Assembly (NCBI GenBank): GCA_964596125.1
Contig: CAZQRP010000004.1
Coordinates: 132,849-196,848, forward strand
Direction: 5' to 3'
Source: CAZQRP01 sp964596125
GTDB taxonomy: Bacteria; Chloroflexota; Dehalococcoidia; GIF9; UBA5629
Length of the DNA: 64,000 bases
The position numbers were made by a program, and so were the translations under genes. Positions 33,864 through 42,665 of the stretch are shown here, piece after piece; the first letter of the stretch is position 1, and each line of letters opens with the position of its first letter. A model generated the notes under the pieces. That model had not been told where the DNA came from. It saw only the letters and a program-made list of their open reading frames with translations, and ran no database searches.

Positions 33864-34781
33864 ATGGGAATAAAATTATATAAGGAACCTGTTCTTGAGA
33901 ACCCTGTTCTGATAGCTGGCTGGCCGGGAATCGGAAATATCGGACTGGTGGCAGTAGACACTTTGAGAGAAATGCTTGGCGCAGAAGAATTTGGTGATAT
34001 CGAGCCGTGGGATTTCTTCTATCCCAGAAAAATGTTCGTTAAAAATGATGAATTGAAAGATCTGGAGTTTCCCAGCAACAAATTTTACTTTAAGAAAACC
34101 GAGAAAAAGGACTTGATTTTCTTTATTGGAGAGGAACAGCCTACCTGGGGAGGAAGAGCCTATGCTGAGGGCACTGGGGCTTATCGAATGGCCAATCTTG
34201 TTCTGGATGTAGCCCTGAAATTCGGCTGCCGGCGAGTTTTCACCTCGGGCGCAGCCGTAGCTTCTATCCATCATACCGCCAAGCCAAGAGTTTGGGCAGT
34301 ACCAAATACCAAAGACCTGATCCACGAGATAAGAAGCTATGATAATACGGTATTAATGTCTGACATTGAGGGCAGGGGTGGGCAAGGCAACATCACCGGC
34401 TTGAATGGCCTTTTGATAGGAGCCGCCAGGAAAAGGGGGCTTGAAGCGGTATGTATAATGGGTGAGATACCGGTGTATATTCAAGGTTTTCCAATTCTCT
34501 ATCCGAAAGCTTCAAAATCGGTGCTTGAGGTATTGACCGCTGCCGTGGGAATTAGCATAGATATGGCGGAAATTACGGAGTTTGCCGAACGTAGCGAGCA
34601 CGAAATAGACAGATTATACGAAAAATTGCCTCCAGAAGCCAGGGAACAGCTCAACAAATTAAAAGACGTCACTTATACCAAGTCGACCGAGCCAGATAAA
34701 ATTACTGAGGAAGATAAGAAAAAAATCCTCGAGGATATCGATAAATTCTTTAAGAAAGAGTCCGAGGAAGGCGAAAATTGA
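33864..34781 (+). CDS. PAC2 family protein
   Basis: A 305-aa protein of the PAC2 (proteasome assembly chaperone-like, formerly DUF75) family. PVLIAGWPGIGNIGLVAVDT is the family's opening strand-loop, and FTSGAAVASIHHTAKPRVWA and TGLNGLLIGAARKRGLEAVC follow in the usual order. The C-terminus is charged and probably coiled coil. AAAGGAGG precedes the ATG. It overlaps the next PAC2 gene by four bases. PAC2 proteins occur in archaea, actinobacteria and Chloroflexota; no proteasome gene is seen here, so the partner is unknown. Confidence 0.88.
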   Translation: MGIKLYKEPVLENPVLIAGWPGIGNIGLVAVDTLREMLGAEEFGDIEPWDFFYPRKMFVKNDELKDLEFPSNKFYFKKTEKKDLIFFIGEEQPTWGGRAYAEGTGAYRMANLVLDVALKFGCRRVFTSGAAVASIHHTAKPRVWAVPNTKDLIHEIRSYDNTVLMSDIEGRGGQGNITGLNGLLIGAARKRGLEAVCIMGEIPVYIQGFPILYPKASKSVLEVLTAAVGISIDMAEITEFAERSEHEIDRLYEKLPPEAREQLNKLKDVTYTKSTEPDKITEEDKKKILEDIDKFFKKESEEGEN

Positions 34782-35617
34782 CTGAAAAGACCCCTTATAA
34801 AATATATAAAAATCCAAAACTACAGGACTCTTCGCTTGTTGTAGGCTGGAGTGAAGATGCTGCCCACCTGGGATCAAAAGTAGTTGAATACTTGATCAGT
34901 AAACTATCATGCCAGGAGTTCGCTGAAATTGAACCTGAAGAGTTTTTTCCGATGGGAGGGGTATCAGTAGAAAATGACATAGCCCAATTTCCAGAAAGCA
35001 AATTTTACTGCTGCGCTGAAAAGAACCTGGTCATTTTTAGTAGTAGTGTTCCCAGAACCGAGTGGTACAAATTTTTAAACTCTATCCTGGATGTAGCCAT
35101 GAACAGTTGCCAGGTGAAAGAGATTTACAACATTGGCGGCATGGTCTCCTTAGCCGCCCATACTACCCCCCGGGACATGATAGCCATGTCAAACTCACCA
35201 CAAATGAGAACATTAATGAGTCAATACGATCTGACCAAGGATTTCGATTATGAAACACCACCCGGTCAAAGACCATCCCTGAACTCATTTCTTTTATGGG
35301 TTGCAAAACGGAGAAACATTGTCGGTGCCAGTCTCTGGGTACCGATACCTTTTTATCTATTGGCAACAGAAGACCCCAAGGCTTGTAAAAAAATCGTTGG
35401 CTTCCTCAATCAAAGACTGGGGCTCACACTCGATTTTGCGGACCTGGATGAGGAAATCGCAAGGCATAATGAAAAGATAGCCCGAGTAATAAGCCAGTTC
35501 CCTGAGCTAGCTGACCTTATTCACAGGTTGGAAAGTAACCTTAGCCTGACCGAAGCGGAAAGTAACAAGCTCGTTGAGATAATGGAAGAGCACCTCAAAA
35601 AACAGGACGGGGCTTAG
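34778..35617 (+). CDS. PAC2 family protein, second and divergent copy
   Basis: A 279-aa paralog of the preceding protein. It begins with TTG in a TTGA overlap with the previous stop, so the two are coupled. KNPKLQDSSLVVGWSEDAAH takes the place of the family's Gly-rich opening, which is less conserved here. VKEIYNIGGMVSLAAHTTPR matches the central motif, and the C-terminal ~60 residues look helical. The pair may form a heterodimer, as eukaryotic PAC1-PAC2 do. The stretch 35618-35811 that follows is non-coding and holds two short inverted repeats. Confidence 0.8.
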   Translation: MTEKTPYKIYKNPKLQDSSLVVGWSEDAAHLGSKVVEYLISKLSCQEFAEIEPEEFFPMGGVSVENDIAQFPESKFYCCAEKNLVIFSSSVPRTEWYKFLNSILDVAMNSCQVKEIYNIGGMVSLAAHTTPRDMIAMSNSPQMRTLMSQYDLTKDFDYETPPGQRPSLNSFLLWVAKRRNIVGASLWVPIPFYLLATEDPKACKKIVGFLNQRLGLTLDFADLDEEIARHNEKIARVISQFPELADLIHRLESNLSLTEAESNKLVEIMEEHLKKQDGA

Positions 35618-35811
35618 CTTTTTACAGGGCTGCTTACTATTTTAGCTTAGTGCTCATCTTCAGGTTTGGCTTATATAAGAGAGGTCCTGCAATATAGATT
35701 CTATATGGATATCATACTTTATCGGCTTTGTCGCGTCAGGCTCAAAAGTTGATGGAGATGCCTAGCACCTGACAAGCATGATATGTTTACAATTTATCAG
35801 GAGGAGTTAAC

Positions 35812-36939
35812 ATGGACTTTAATTTAACCGAAGGTCAACGCATTCTTCAAACAACAGTAAGAGAATTTGCCAAGCGTGAAATCGAGCCTGTTGCCGCACA
35901 GATGGATAGGGACGGAAGATTGCCTGACGACCTTATTAAGAAGTTTGCACAAATTGGCCTGTTTGGAATGACGGTACCAAAAAGGTTCGGTGGAAGTGAA
36001 GCAGGTAACATGAACTGTATACTGGCTATCGAGCAGCTTGCATACTCGGGGACGGGTGCTTGGTGGTTGGTGGCATTCAACAATAGTATCCCTGAAAGTA
36101 TCACTCAATTTGCTTCGGAGGACCTGAAAGAGAAATACTTGAAACCGCTCTGTAATGGCACAGCATACGCCAGCATACAGTTCACCGAAGAGGAGACAGG
36201 GTCTGATCCTGCGGCACTTATTACTACGGCTACGCCGGATGGGGACCACTATGTTATCAATGGCATGAAGCGCTTTAGCACATTTGGGGCCAGGGATGGG
36301 TACTCTGTCCTCTATGCCAAGGACGATACAGGAGCATGTACTGCATTTGTGATAGAGAAGAATGGAGAGGGATATACCTCACAAAAAACATGGGAACTGA
36401 TGGGAGGAGGAGGGATGGAAGCGGTAGACGTTTACCTGGAAAATATGCGTGTGCCGAAAGAAAATCTGCTTGGCAGCAAAGGAAAGGGGTTCGACGTATT
36501 GCTATACTGGATAGCCACCGAAAAGATAGAGCAGTGTAGTGCGAATGTGGGAATTGCTCAAGCCGCTCTGGATGAAGCAGTAAAATATGCAAGGTTCAGG
36601 CTATCGAGGGGAAAACCTATATCCAGTATGCAGGGTATCCGGTGGATGCTGGCCGATATGCAGTGCAAACTTGAAGCAGCCAGATGGCTAACCTATCGAG
36701 CTGCATTCCTTCACGACCAGAAAGCAGCGGGGTGGATGAATGAGGCGGCTGCGGCCAAACTGTTCGTCGTGCCAACGACAATAGAGATAGTCGAGCTATC
36801 ACGACGAATTCACGGTGCATATGGCTATACAAAGGATTTTAAAATTGAGAGACTATGCCGGGCTGCTGCCGGAGCCACAGGTGTAGCTACAACGCTCGAG
36901 ATAAACAGGTCAATCGTAGGCGGCTGGATAACCAGATAG
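35812..36939 (+). CDS. Acyl-CoA dehydrogenase family protein
   Basis: A 375-aa flavoprotein of the acyl-CoA dehydrogenase family. The FAD-side motif QFTEEETGSDPAAL and the C-terminal RRIHGAYGYTKDFKIERLCR are clear. The Glu found in most members as IYEGT is Ala359 here (GVATT). Glu237 in ATEKIEQ aligns with Glu254, the catalytic base of isovaleryl-CoA dehydrogenase, so the base may sit at that alternative place. AGGAGGAG precedes the ATG. It stands alone; the electron acceptor would be an ETF, and etfB is 26 kb away. Substrate is unknown. Confidence 0.93.
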   Translation: MDFNLTEGQRILQTTVREFAKREIEPVAAQMDRDGRLPDDLIKKFAQIGLFGMTVPKRFGGSEAGNMNCILAIEQLAYSGTGAWWLVAFNNSIPESITQFASEDLKEKYLKPLCNGTAYASIQFTEEETGSDPAALITTATPDGDHYVINGMKRFSTFGARDGYSVLYAKDDTGACTAFVIEKNGEGYTSQKTWELMGGGGMEAVDVYLENMRVPKENLLGSKGKGFDVLLYWIATEKIEQCSANVGIAQAALDEAVKYARFRLSRGKPISSMQGIRWMLADMQCKLEAARWLTYRAAFLHDQKAAGWMNEAAAAKLFVVPTTIEIVELSRRIHGAYGYTKDFKIERLCRAAAGATGVATTLEINRSIVGGWITR

Positions 36940-37030
36940 GTCTTCACGACTCTACAGGATTTGCATCAGGATTCTATGAACGAAGGTACTGGTTGCTAGC
37001 TATCATAAAAAGGTGAGTCACGGAGGCATG

Positions 37031-37045
37031 TTCCCGCACCGGGAA
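37031..37045 (+). terminator. Hairpin after the acyl-CoA dehydrogenase gene
   Basis: TTCCCG-CAC-CGGGAA is a perfect 6-bp GC-rich stem with a tight loop, followed by a T-rich but broken tract. It lies about 90 bases after the stop. It is a plausible terminator without a strong U-run. Confidence 0.35.
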
Positions 37046-37175
37046 GGTTATTTGACTTTGGTTTAGATGTGGCGGTATGCTTATTTATTAAATTCAGCCG
37101 CAGGACGGATGTAACGATTCGTAGTCCGTTTAGCATCAGACTGTATTAAAGCGCTGGCTCAAAAGAAAGGTTGAA

Positions 37176-37934
37176 ATGAGTAAATTCGCTGATAAATTAC
37201 AACGTATTTACCGGACCACTGCGCAGTCCATAGGCTTCCGAAAGTCTGCCACAGAAACTGAGGTTAATTCTCCGCTGCTTATAGCAGATTTAACTGGAGT
37301 AGGTGTAAAAAAGGCCAGTGATATAGTCAACAGCGGAATCGATGCAGCAGTTATAAGCAGCGAAGGACTTGATGCCAGCAGCTTCAAAAGCCTGGTCACC
37401 GGCACAGGTGACATCCCTCTGGGCCTTCTATTGGCCAAGAACAGCATTGAGAACATTCCCGACTTTGTTGATTCGGGTTGCGATTTTATTGTTTTTGACG
37501 TACAGACTCCGCTGGAATCAATAAACAGGGAAGGACTGGGGAAGATTCTAAAGATTGACAGGTCGCTTACTCCGGGCATGGTCAAAGCCATAAATGACTT
37601 AAGCATGCCGATCGACGGCGTGTTTGTTGCTGGCGATGCCTCCCCGGTTACTGTAGAACTCGTACTAATCTGCCAATTTTTTGCCGACCTGCTGGACAAA
37701 CCGCTCCTGGTAACAATAAGTCCAACAGTAACCAGAGGGGAACTGAGCAGCTTGCGTGAAGCAGGTGTGAATGGATTATTACTTCCTGAACGAGTCCCGG
37801 CTAAGGTGTTTGCCGGGCTAAAAAAAATAATCACAGGTCTACCCAAAACCAGTAAACGAAAAACCAGAGGCAGCGCATTAATTCCTCAAATTGGCGGCGA
37901 GCAGAAGGTGGAAATGGAAGAGGAGGAAGACTAG
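37176..37934 (+). CDS. Unrecognised protein with barrel-like sequence pattern
   Basis: A 252-aa soluble protein I cannot name. Alternating short strands and helices (LLIADLTGVGVKKASDIVNS, DFIVFDVQTPLESI, PIDGVFVAG, PLLVTISPTVTRGE, GVNGLLLPE) suggest a TIM-barrel fold with about seven visible strand/helix units. The last 30 residues are basic and then strongly acidic, ending in a Glu/Asp run. It starts with ATG after GAAAGG. Neighbours are an acyl-CoA dehydrogenase and a LysE-type exporter on the same strand, with gaps of about 236 and 65 bases. It is a good candidate for structure prediction. Confidence 0.75.
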   Translation: MSKFADKLQRIYRTTAQSIGFRKSATETEVNSPLLIADLTGVGVKKASDIVNSGIDAAVISSEGLDASSFKSLVTGTGDIPLGLLLAKNSIENIPDFVDSGCDFIVFDVQTPLESINREGLGKILKIDRSLTPGMVKAINDLSMPIDGVFVAGDASPVTVELVLICQFFADLLDKPLLVTISPTVTRGELSSLREAGVNGLLLPERVPAKVFAGLKKIITGLPKTSKRKTRGSALIPQIGGEQKVEMEEEED

Positions 37935-37999
37935 TTTTAGCTGCAATCATGCAACTGATGAACGGTTAGACGTTTAATCGTTCCCGGTTTCAGTTTATC

Positions 38000-38623
38000 T
38001 TGAAGAATATGACAGCGAGTCTCGGTCTATTTCTACTTTCGGCAGCAGGTATATCCCTTTCCGGTGTTATGGCTCCCGGGCCGGTTACTGCGGCAATCAT
38101 CACGAAAGGCTATCGAGATAAAAATGCCGGTATATCCATAGCCCTGGGACATGCGGTTATTGAACTCCCACTTATAGCGCTCATTTATTTTGGTTTCGCT
38201 CACTACATTACATCTCCGGAGGTTAAGAGATTCATCGGCCTGGCGGGCGGCTTGATGCTTATTTTTATGGGCTCGATAATGTTTCGGACCATGGGAAGGA
38301 CCGTTGGAGAAGCTGCTGATCTACCATACAACTCTCTGGTCACAGGAATCGTGACTACAGGAGCAAATCCCTATTTCTTTATATGGTGGGCTACTATCGG
38401 TGTCGCCCTTATAGCCAGTGCTACTGAGTGGGGAATATATGGGCTTCTTATTTTTGCAGTGGTACACTGGACATGTGACCTGGTCTGGAACCAGTTTGTT
38501 TCCTTAACGGTGTTCAAAACGAAGCACCTATGGACACTGAAAGTGCAGAAGGTTGTTTTCAGTATTTGTGCACTTATCCTGGTCGGATTCGGGGCCTGGT
38601 TTTGTCTCTCGGTCTTCTTCTAG
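38000..38623 (+). CDS. LysE-family membrane exporter
   Basis: A 207-aa membrane protein with about six hydrophobic helices. The N-terminal SLSGVMAPGPVTAAIITKG is the LysE/RhtB signature, and ANPYFFIWWATIGVALI is the second conserved region. Members export amino acids or other small molecules. The start is TTG, or an ATG three codons later; neither has a strong ribosome site. It converges on guaB3 with 12 bases between the stops. The cargo cannot be assigned. Confidence 0.85.
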   Translation: MKNMTASLGLFLLSAAGISLSGVMAPGPVTAAIITKGYRDKNAGISIALGHAVIELPLIALIYFGFAHYITSPEVKRFIGLAGGLMLIFMGSIMFRTMGRTVGEAADLPYNSLVTGIVTTGANPYFFIWWATIGVALIASATEWGIYGLLIFAVVHWTCDLVWNQFVSLTVFKTKHLWTLKVQKVVFSICALILVGFGAWFCLSVFF

Positions 38624-38635
38624 CTGCCTTCCGAC

Positions 38636-39781
38636 TTAACACATACCCTGCATGGCCTGGAAGTATTTGCCTTCGGTTTTTATTGCTGGAGCGATTACCA
38701 TTTTTACCTTGTGCATATCTCTAATAGTAAGAGCGCCGCAGACACCCATAGCCGTGCGCAGGGCACCAATAAAATTTTCTGAACCGTCGGTAACCGAGGT
38801 AGGTCCGAACAGAAGCTGTTTTAGCGGAGCCCGGGTACCAATCTTCACGCGTGTACCTCTGGGTAGCTCAGGATGAGAATGGGACATACCCCAGTGGTAG
38901 CCTTTCCCAGGCGCCTCCGTCGCCTGTGCCAGAGGTGATCCCAGCATCACGGCATCGGCTCCCGAAGCAAAGCATTTACATAGATCACTTCCGATCCGGA
39001 TGCCGCCGTCGGTAATTACCTGCACATATTTACCGGTCTCCTTAAAATATGTTTCACGGGCAGCAGCACAATCCATCGTGGCTGTCACCTGAGGAACTCC
39101 CACACCCAGGACTTCCCTGGTAGTACAAGCAGCACCAGGTCCAACACCGACAAGGATGCCGTCAATCCCGGTCCTCATCAGTTCCAGAGCAGCACCATAG
39201 CTGACACAATTACCAACCACAATTGGCAGAGATACCATCTGGGACAGCTCGGAGAAGACAAGTCCGTGGTAGCTCTTAGAAATGTGGCGGGCGGTGGTAA
39301 CCGTAGACTGGACAACCAGAATATCGGCTCCCGCTTCCTCGGCAAGCGGGGCTAATCTTTTAGTGGTAGCCGGAATTACTGAGACCGCACACACAGCTCC
39401 GGCCTTTTTTACCTTTTCAATACGCTCTGCAATGAGATTATCTTGAATAGGTTGCGCATATATTTTCTGGAGCAGCGCAGTGACCTCCGTATCAGAAGCC
39501 CGGACTATTTCTGCCAGGACTTCATCGGGATTTTCATATCGTGTTTGTACTCCATCCAGATTAAGGACAGCCAGTCCACCCAATTCATTGAATCGAATGG
39601 CGACATTCGGGTCAACGACAGCATCCATAGCCGAAGCCAGGATCGGGACAGCAAAGGTGAAATTGCTCAGGGTAAGATTGATGTTTGTCTGGTCGGGATT
39701 GATGGTTACATCACCGGGGACAATGGCAACTTCATCAAAACCATAAGCACGCTCCATATTCTTAAATATAGGGATAGTCAT
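38636..39781 (-). CDS. guaB: IMP dehydrogenase family protein, GuaB3 type
   Basis: A 381-aa barrel protein of the IMP dehydrogenase/GMP reductase family without CBS domains, as in the GuaB3 group. VPILASAMDAVVDPNVAI is the N-terminal motif, GVGPGAACTTREVLGVGVPQ contains the catalytic Cys loop, and ITDGGIRIGSDLCKCFASGA is the phosphate-binding region. It would act in guanine nucleotide synthesis, converting IMP to XMP, although the true role of GuaB3 proteins is debated. The ATG follows AAGGGG. It diverges from rsmI across 131 bases. Confidence 0.9.
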   Translation of the reverse strand: MTIPIFKNMERAYGFDEVAIVPGDVTINPDQTNINLTLSNFTFAVPILASAMDAVVDPNVAIRFNELGGLAVLNLDGVQTRYENPDEVLAEIVRASDTEVTALLQKIYAQPIQDNLIAERIEKVKKAGAVCAVSVIPATTKRLAPLAEEAGADILVVQSTVTTARHISKSYHGLVFSELSQMVSLPIVVGNCVSYGAALELMRTGIDGILVGVGPGAACTTREVLGVGVPQVTATMDCAAARETYFKETGKYVQVITDGGIRIGSDLCKCFASGADAVMLGSPLAQATEAPGKGYHWGMSHSHPELPRGTRVKIGTRAPLKQLLFGPTSVTDGSENFIGALRTAMGVCGALTIRDMHKVKMVIAPAIKTEGKYFQAMQGMC

Positions 39782-39869
39782 GTTTGCCCCTTCAGAAGGT
39801 TGGCAAAGACTATAGCAGAGGCGGTAACTAAAGTCAAGTCAGTAATGCCTCTATTTTGCATTAATAGAC

Positions 39870-39898
39870 TAGACCCATTTGTGGCAGTAGGTTATAAT
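39870..39898 (+). promoter_or_regulatory. Candidate rsmI promoter
   Basis: TAGACC, 17 bases, then a perfect TATAAT. The predicted transcript starts near 39905, leaving only about eight bases before the GTG start, so the message would be nearly leaderless. The weak ribosome site of rsmI agrees with this. Confidence 0.4.
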
Positions 39899-39912
39899 GG
39901 TTCAAGCAAATT

Positions 39913-40734
39913 GTGTCTGCGCTTTATGTTATTGCCACGCCTATTGGTAACCTGGAAGACATTTCTTTACGTGCTTTACGTTTGTTAGGTCAAGTGAAAT
40001 TGATTGCCGCTGAGGACACGCGTACCACGCGCCATCTGCTTACTACTTATAATATAAAAACTGCGCTTACCAGCTATCATGAGTACAACAAGCGAGCCAA
40101 ACTTGATTACCTCATGAAATATCTGAGTGAAGGAGATGTAGCTCTTGTTTCGGAAGCTGGCATGCCTGGATTAAGCGACACCGGTTATGAAATTATTACG
40201 GCTGCGATTAAGCACGGTATTCCCGTTGTGCCTGTTCCCGGCGCCTCGGCAGTAGTAACTGCATTAATAGCCTCCGGACTACCAACGGATCAATTCATTT
40301 ATCTCGGCTTTTTGCCCCGCCGAAAGGGAGACAGGCGAAGTCTGCTTCGGTCGGTTGCCGATGAACCAAGAACTATAGTCGCTTTCGAAGCCCCACACCG
40401 GCTTTTAAGTGCACTACACGATGCTCTGGAGGTTCTGGGGGAAAGGCGACTGGCAGTTTGTCGCGAGCTCACCAAGATTCACGAAGAAATATTCAGGGGT
40501 ACATTGGGCAAGGCAATAGACCATTTCACCCAGCCCAAAGGTGAATTCACATTGGTAATCGAAGGTAGTAAAACGGCAGAACCTGAAATCGATAAACGTA
40601 TTGAAATGGAGTTGGGCAAACTCTATCAACAGGGGGCTGGTGCCAGGGAAGCAGTCGCCCACGTGTCTGAAATGAGCGGCATATCAAAGAAGAAACTGTA
40701 TCAAGTATGGCTTAAGCTAAATAGAGGAGACTAA
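39913..40734 (+). CDS. rsmI: 16S rRNA (cytidine-1402-2'-O)-methyltransferase RsmI
   Basis: A 273-aa SAM-dependent enzyme that methylates the 2'-OH of C1402 in the ribosomal decoding centre. VIATPIGNLEDISLRALRLL opens the protein, AEDTRTTRHLL follows, and VSEAGMPGLSDTG and VPGASAVVTALIASGLP are the tetrapyrrole-methylase-fold motifs that bind SAM. The C-terminal part shows the usual Lys-rich helices. It begins with GTG and no clear ribosome site. It starts a plus-strand group running through metG and the polyprenyl synthase. Confidence 0.95.
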   Translation: MSALYVIATPIGNLEDISLRALRLLGQVKLIAAEDTRTTRHLLTTYNIKTALTSYHEYNKRAKLDYLMKYLSEGDVALVSEAGMPGLSDTGYEIITAAIKHGIPVVPVPGASAVVTALIASGLPTDQFIYLGFLPRRKGDRRSLLRSVADEPRTIVAFEAPHRLLSALHDALEVLGERRLAVCRELTKIHEEIFRGTLGKAIDHFTQPKGEFTLVIEGSKTAEPEIDKRIEMELGKLYQQGAGAREAVAHVSEMSGISKKKLYQVWLKLNRGD

Positions 40735-40736
40735 GA

Positions 40737-40955
40737 ATGCTTCGTGGATGTATTGCTATCGGTGAAATCAAATGTGATGATTGCAAACGCAATTTTGAGC
40801 AAGGAGAGAGGTACTTAATCATTGAAGATGAGGAAAAGGAAGATGGAAAACAGCGCCTATGTATTGAATGCTGTTCTAAGAAAAAATACGTTGTCTATGC
40901 CACCGAAAAAGGTGAAGAGGTGCTCACCTTTTTCGCACAGGAACAACAGCCATGA
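40737..40955 (+). CDS. Small Cys-pair protein
   Basis: A 72-aa protein that starts two bases after the rsmI stop. Two Cys pairs, CDDC and CIECC, spaced about 27 residues apart, suggest a treble-clef or zinc-ribbon site. The middle is acidic (EDEEKEDG). The function is unknown. Its place between rsmI and metG suggests an RNA- or ribosome-related role, but that is inference. Confidence 0.7.
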   Translation: MLRGCIAIGEIKCDDCKRNFEQGERYLIIEDEEKEDGKQRLCIECCSKKKYVVYATEKGEEVLTFFAQEQQP

Positions 40956-40997
40956 TAGAATTCGAATGATTACGATACTGGATTCCGAGGTAAATAC

Positions 40998-42665
40998 GTG
41001 TCCGATACCATATTAGTTGGAGTCGCCTGGCCCTACGCTAATGGTCCGCTTCACCTGGGGCATATAGCCGGTGCTTACTTACCGGCAGATATTTTCGCAC
41101 GCTACCACCGTATTAAGGGTAACAATGTGCTGATGGTCTCCGGCAGCGACCAGCATGGGGCACCCATCACCCTGCGCGCCGAGCAGGAACAGAAATCACC
41201 TCAAGAGATAGTGACCCGGTATCACCGGGAGTTTCTAGACTGCTGGCAGAAACTGGGTATCTCTTTTGACCTGTTCACCACAACGGGTACTTCAAACCAT
41301 ACTCAGGTAGTCCACGACATTTTCCTCAAGCTATTAAAAAACGGGTACCTTTATAAGGAAACCATGCCCCAGGCCTACTGCCCTAACTGCCAGCGTTTTA
41401 TGCCTGATCGCTATATCGAAGGTACCTGCCCATACTGTCGATTCCCGGATGCAAGAGGTGACCAGTGTGACGAATGTGGTCGGACGCTAAATCCTGTTGA
41501 CCTCATTGATTTTCGCTGCCGTATCTGTTCCACCACTCCTCGCTTTCAGGACTCCGAGCATTTTTTTCTCCGCCTAAGCGCTTTCGAGGATAGACTGAAA
41601 TCATGGGTCAAGGAACAGACTCACTGGCGACAAAATGTGCTGAATTTCACTCTTGGTATCCTGGAGGGCGGGCTTAAAGACCGGGCAATAACCCGCGACC
41701 TTGAATGGGGCGTTACTGTGCCACAGTCCGGGTTTGAGCAGAAACGCATTTATGTCTGGTTTGAAGCGGTGATTGGCTATCTCTCAGCAAGCAAAGAGTG
41801 GGCCAGTCTGCAGGGCGATACCGAAGCCTGGCAGCCATTCTGGGGAAATGACGCTAAAAGCTACTATTTTATAGGTAAAGACAACATTCCGTTTCATACA
41901 CTTATCTGGCCGGCAATGTTAATGGGCTATGAGAATCTTGCCCTCCCCAGCGACGTTCCGGCTAACGAGTTTCTGACAATTGAAGGCAAGCGGCTTTCAA
42001 CCAGCCGTAATTGGGCAGTCTGGCTTCCCGATTATTTGGAGAGTTATGACCCTGATCCCCTGCGATATATTCTCTCCATTAATATGCCGGAAGTAGGCGA
42101 TACCGATTTCTCCTGGCGTGAATTCCTCCGCCGCAACAACGATGAACTGGTGGCTACATATGGTAATCTGGCCCACCGGGTCCTTACTTTTACCAGTCGC
42201 AATTTCAACGGGATAACTCCGGAACCTGGTGAACTTGACAGCCAGAGTCAGGGACTTCTTCACAAAGCCGAGGATACGCTGGAAAACGTTGACAAATTTA
42301 TCAACCAATGCCACTTTAAGGATGGTATTAAAACAGCTATGGCTCTGGCCCAGGAAGCAAACCGGTACCTGGACGACAAAGCTCCGTGGAAAACTATCAA
42401 ACACGACAGCCAGGCTGCAGCTAAAGCCATTTATGGAGCACTGGCAGCACTCTCAGCTTTGAAAACTGTTTTTTATCCGTACCTGCCCTTTAGCTCTCAA
42501 AAGCTACATAATTTTCTGGGCTTCGACGGAAATGTAGATTCAGATGGGTGGAAGTTTCAACTACCATTGGCAGGTAAGAAATTACCAACTCCACAGCCAC
42601 TGTTTCACAAGCTCGATGAGGACATTATAGATAAAGAAACGAGCCGCATGGGACAGCAAAGATGA
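40998..42665 (+). CDS. metG: Methionyl-tRNA synthetase
   Basis: A 555-aa class I aminoacyl-tRNA synthetase charging tRNA-Met. WPYANGPLHLGHIAGAYLPA contains the HIGH motif (HLGH), and GKRLSTSRNWAVW is the KMSKS equivalent. Two Cys groups around residues 130-180 (CPNC, CPYC, CDEC and CRIC) make the double zinc knuckle of the archaeal/E. coli form. No C-terminal dimerisation domain (EMAP-like) is present, so it is the short form. It starts with GTG. Its last codons overlap the next gene in ATGA. Confidence 0.97.
   Translation: MSDTILVGVAWPYANGPLHLGHIAGAYLPADIFARYHRIKGNNVLMVSGSDQHGAPITLRAEQEQKSPQEIVTRYHREFLDCWQKLGISFDLFTTTGTSNHTQVVHDIFLKLLKNGYLYKETMPQAYCPNCQRFMPDRYIEGTCPYCRFPDARGDQCDECGRTLNPVDLIDFRCRICSTTPRFQDSEHFFLRLSAFEDRLKSWVKEQTHWRQNVLNFTLGILEGGLKDRAITRDLEWGVTVPQSGFEQKRIYVWFEAVIGYLSASKEWASLQGDTEAWQPFWGNDAKSYYFIGKDNIPFHTLIWPAMLMGYENLALPSDVPANEFLTIEGKRLSTSRNWAVWLPDYLESYDPDPLRYILSINMPEVGDTDFSWREFLRRNNDELVATYGNLAHRVLTFTSRNFNGITPEPGELDSQSQGLLHKAEDTLENVDKFINQCHFKDGIKTAMALAQEANRYLDDKAPWKTIKHDSQAAAKAIYGALAALSALKTVFYPYLPFSSQKLHNFLGFDGNVDSDGWKFQLPLAGKKLPTPQPLFHKLDEDIIDKETSRMGQQR

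Noticed and set aside
37090..37130. tRNA- or riboswitch-like hairpin before the barrel-like gene
   Set aside because: Only one imperfect stem can be drawn. There is no cloverleaf, T-loop or known aptamer core.
37208..37846. Long open frame on the minus strand (212 codons)
   Set aside because: It lies wholly opposite the plus-strand barrel-like gene, which has a ribosome site and a sensible composition. The antisense frame is rich in Ser/Pro/Thr, as expected from reading the complement.
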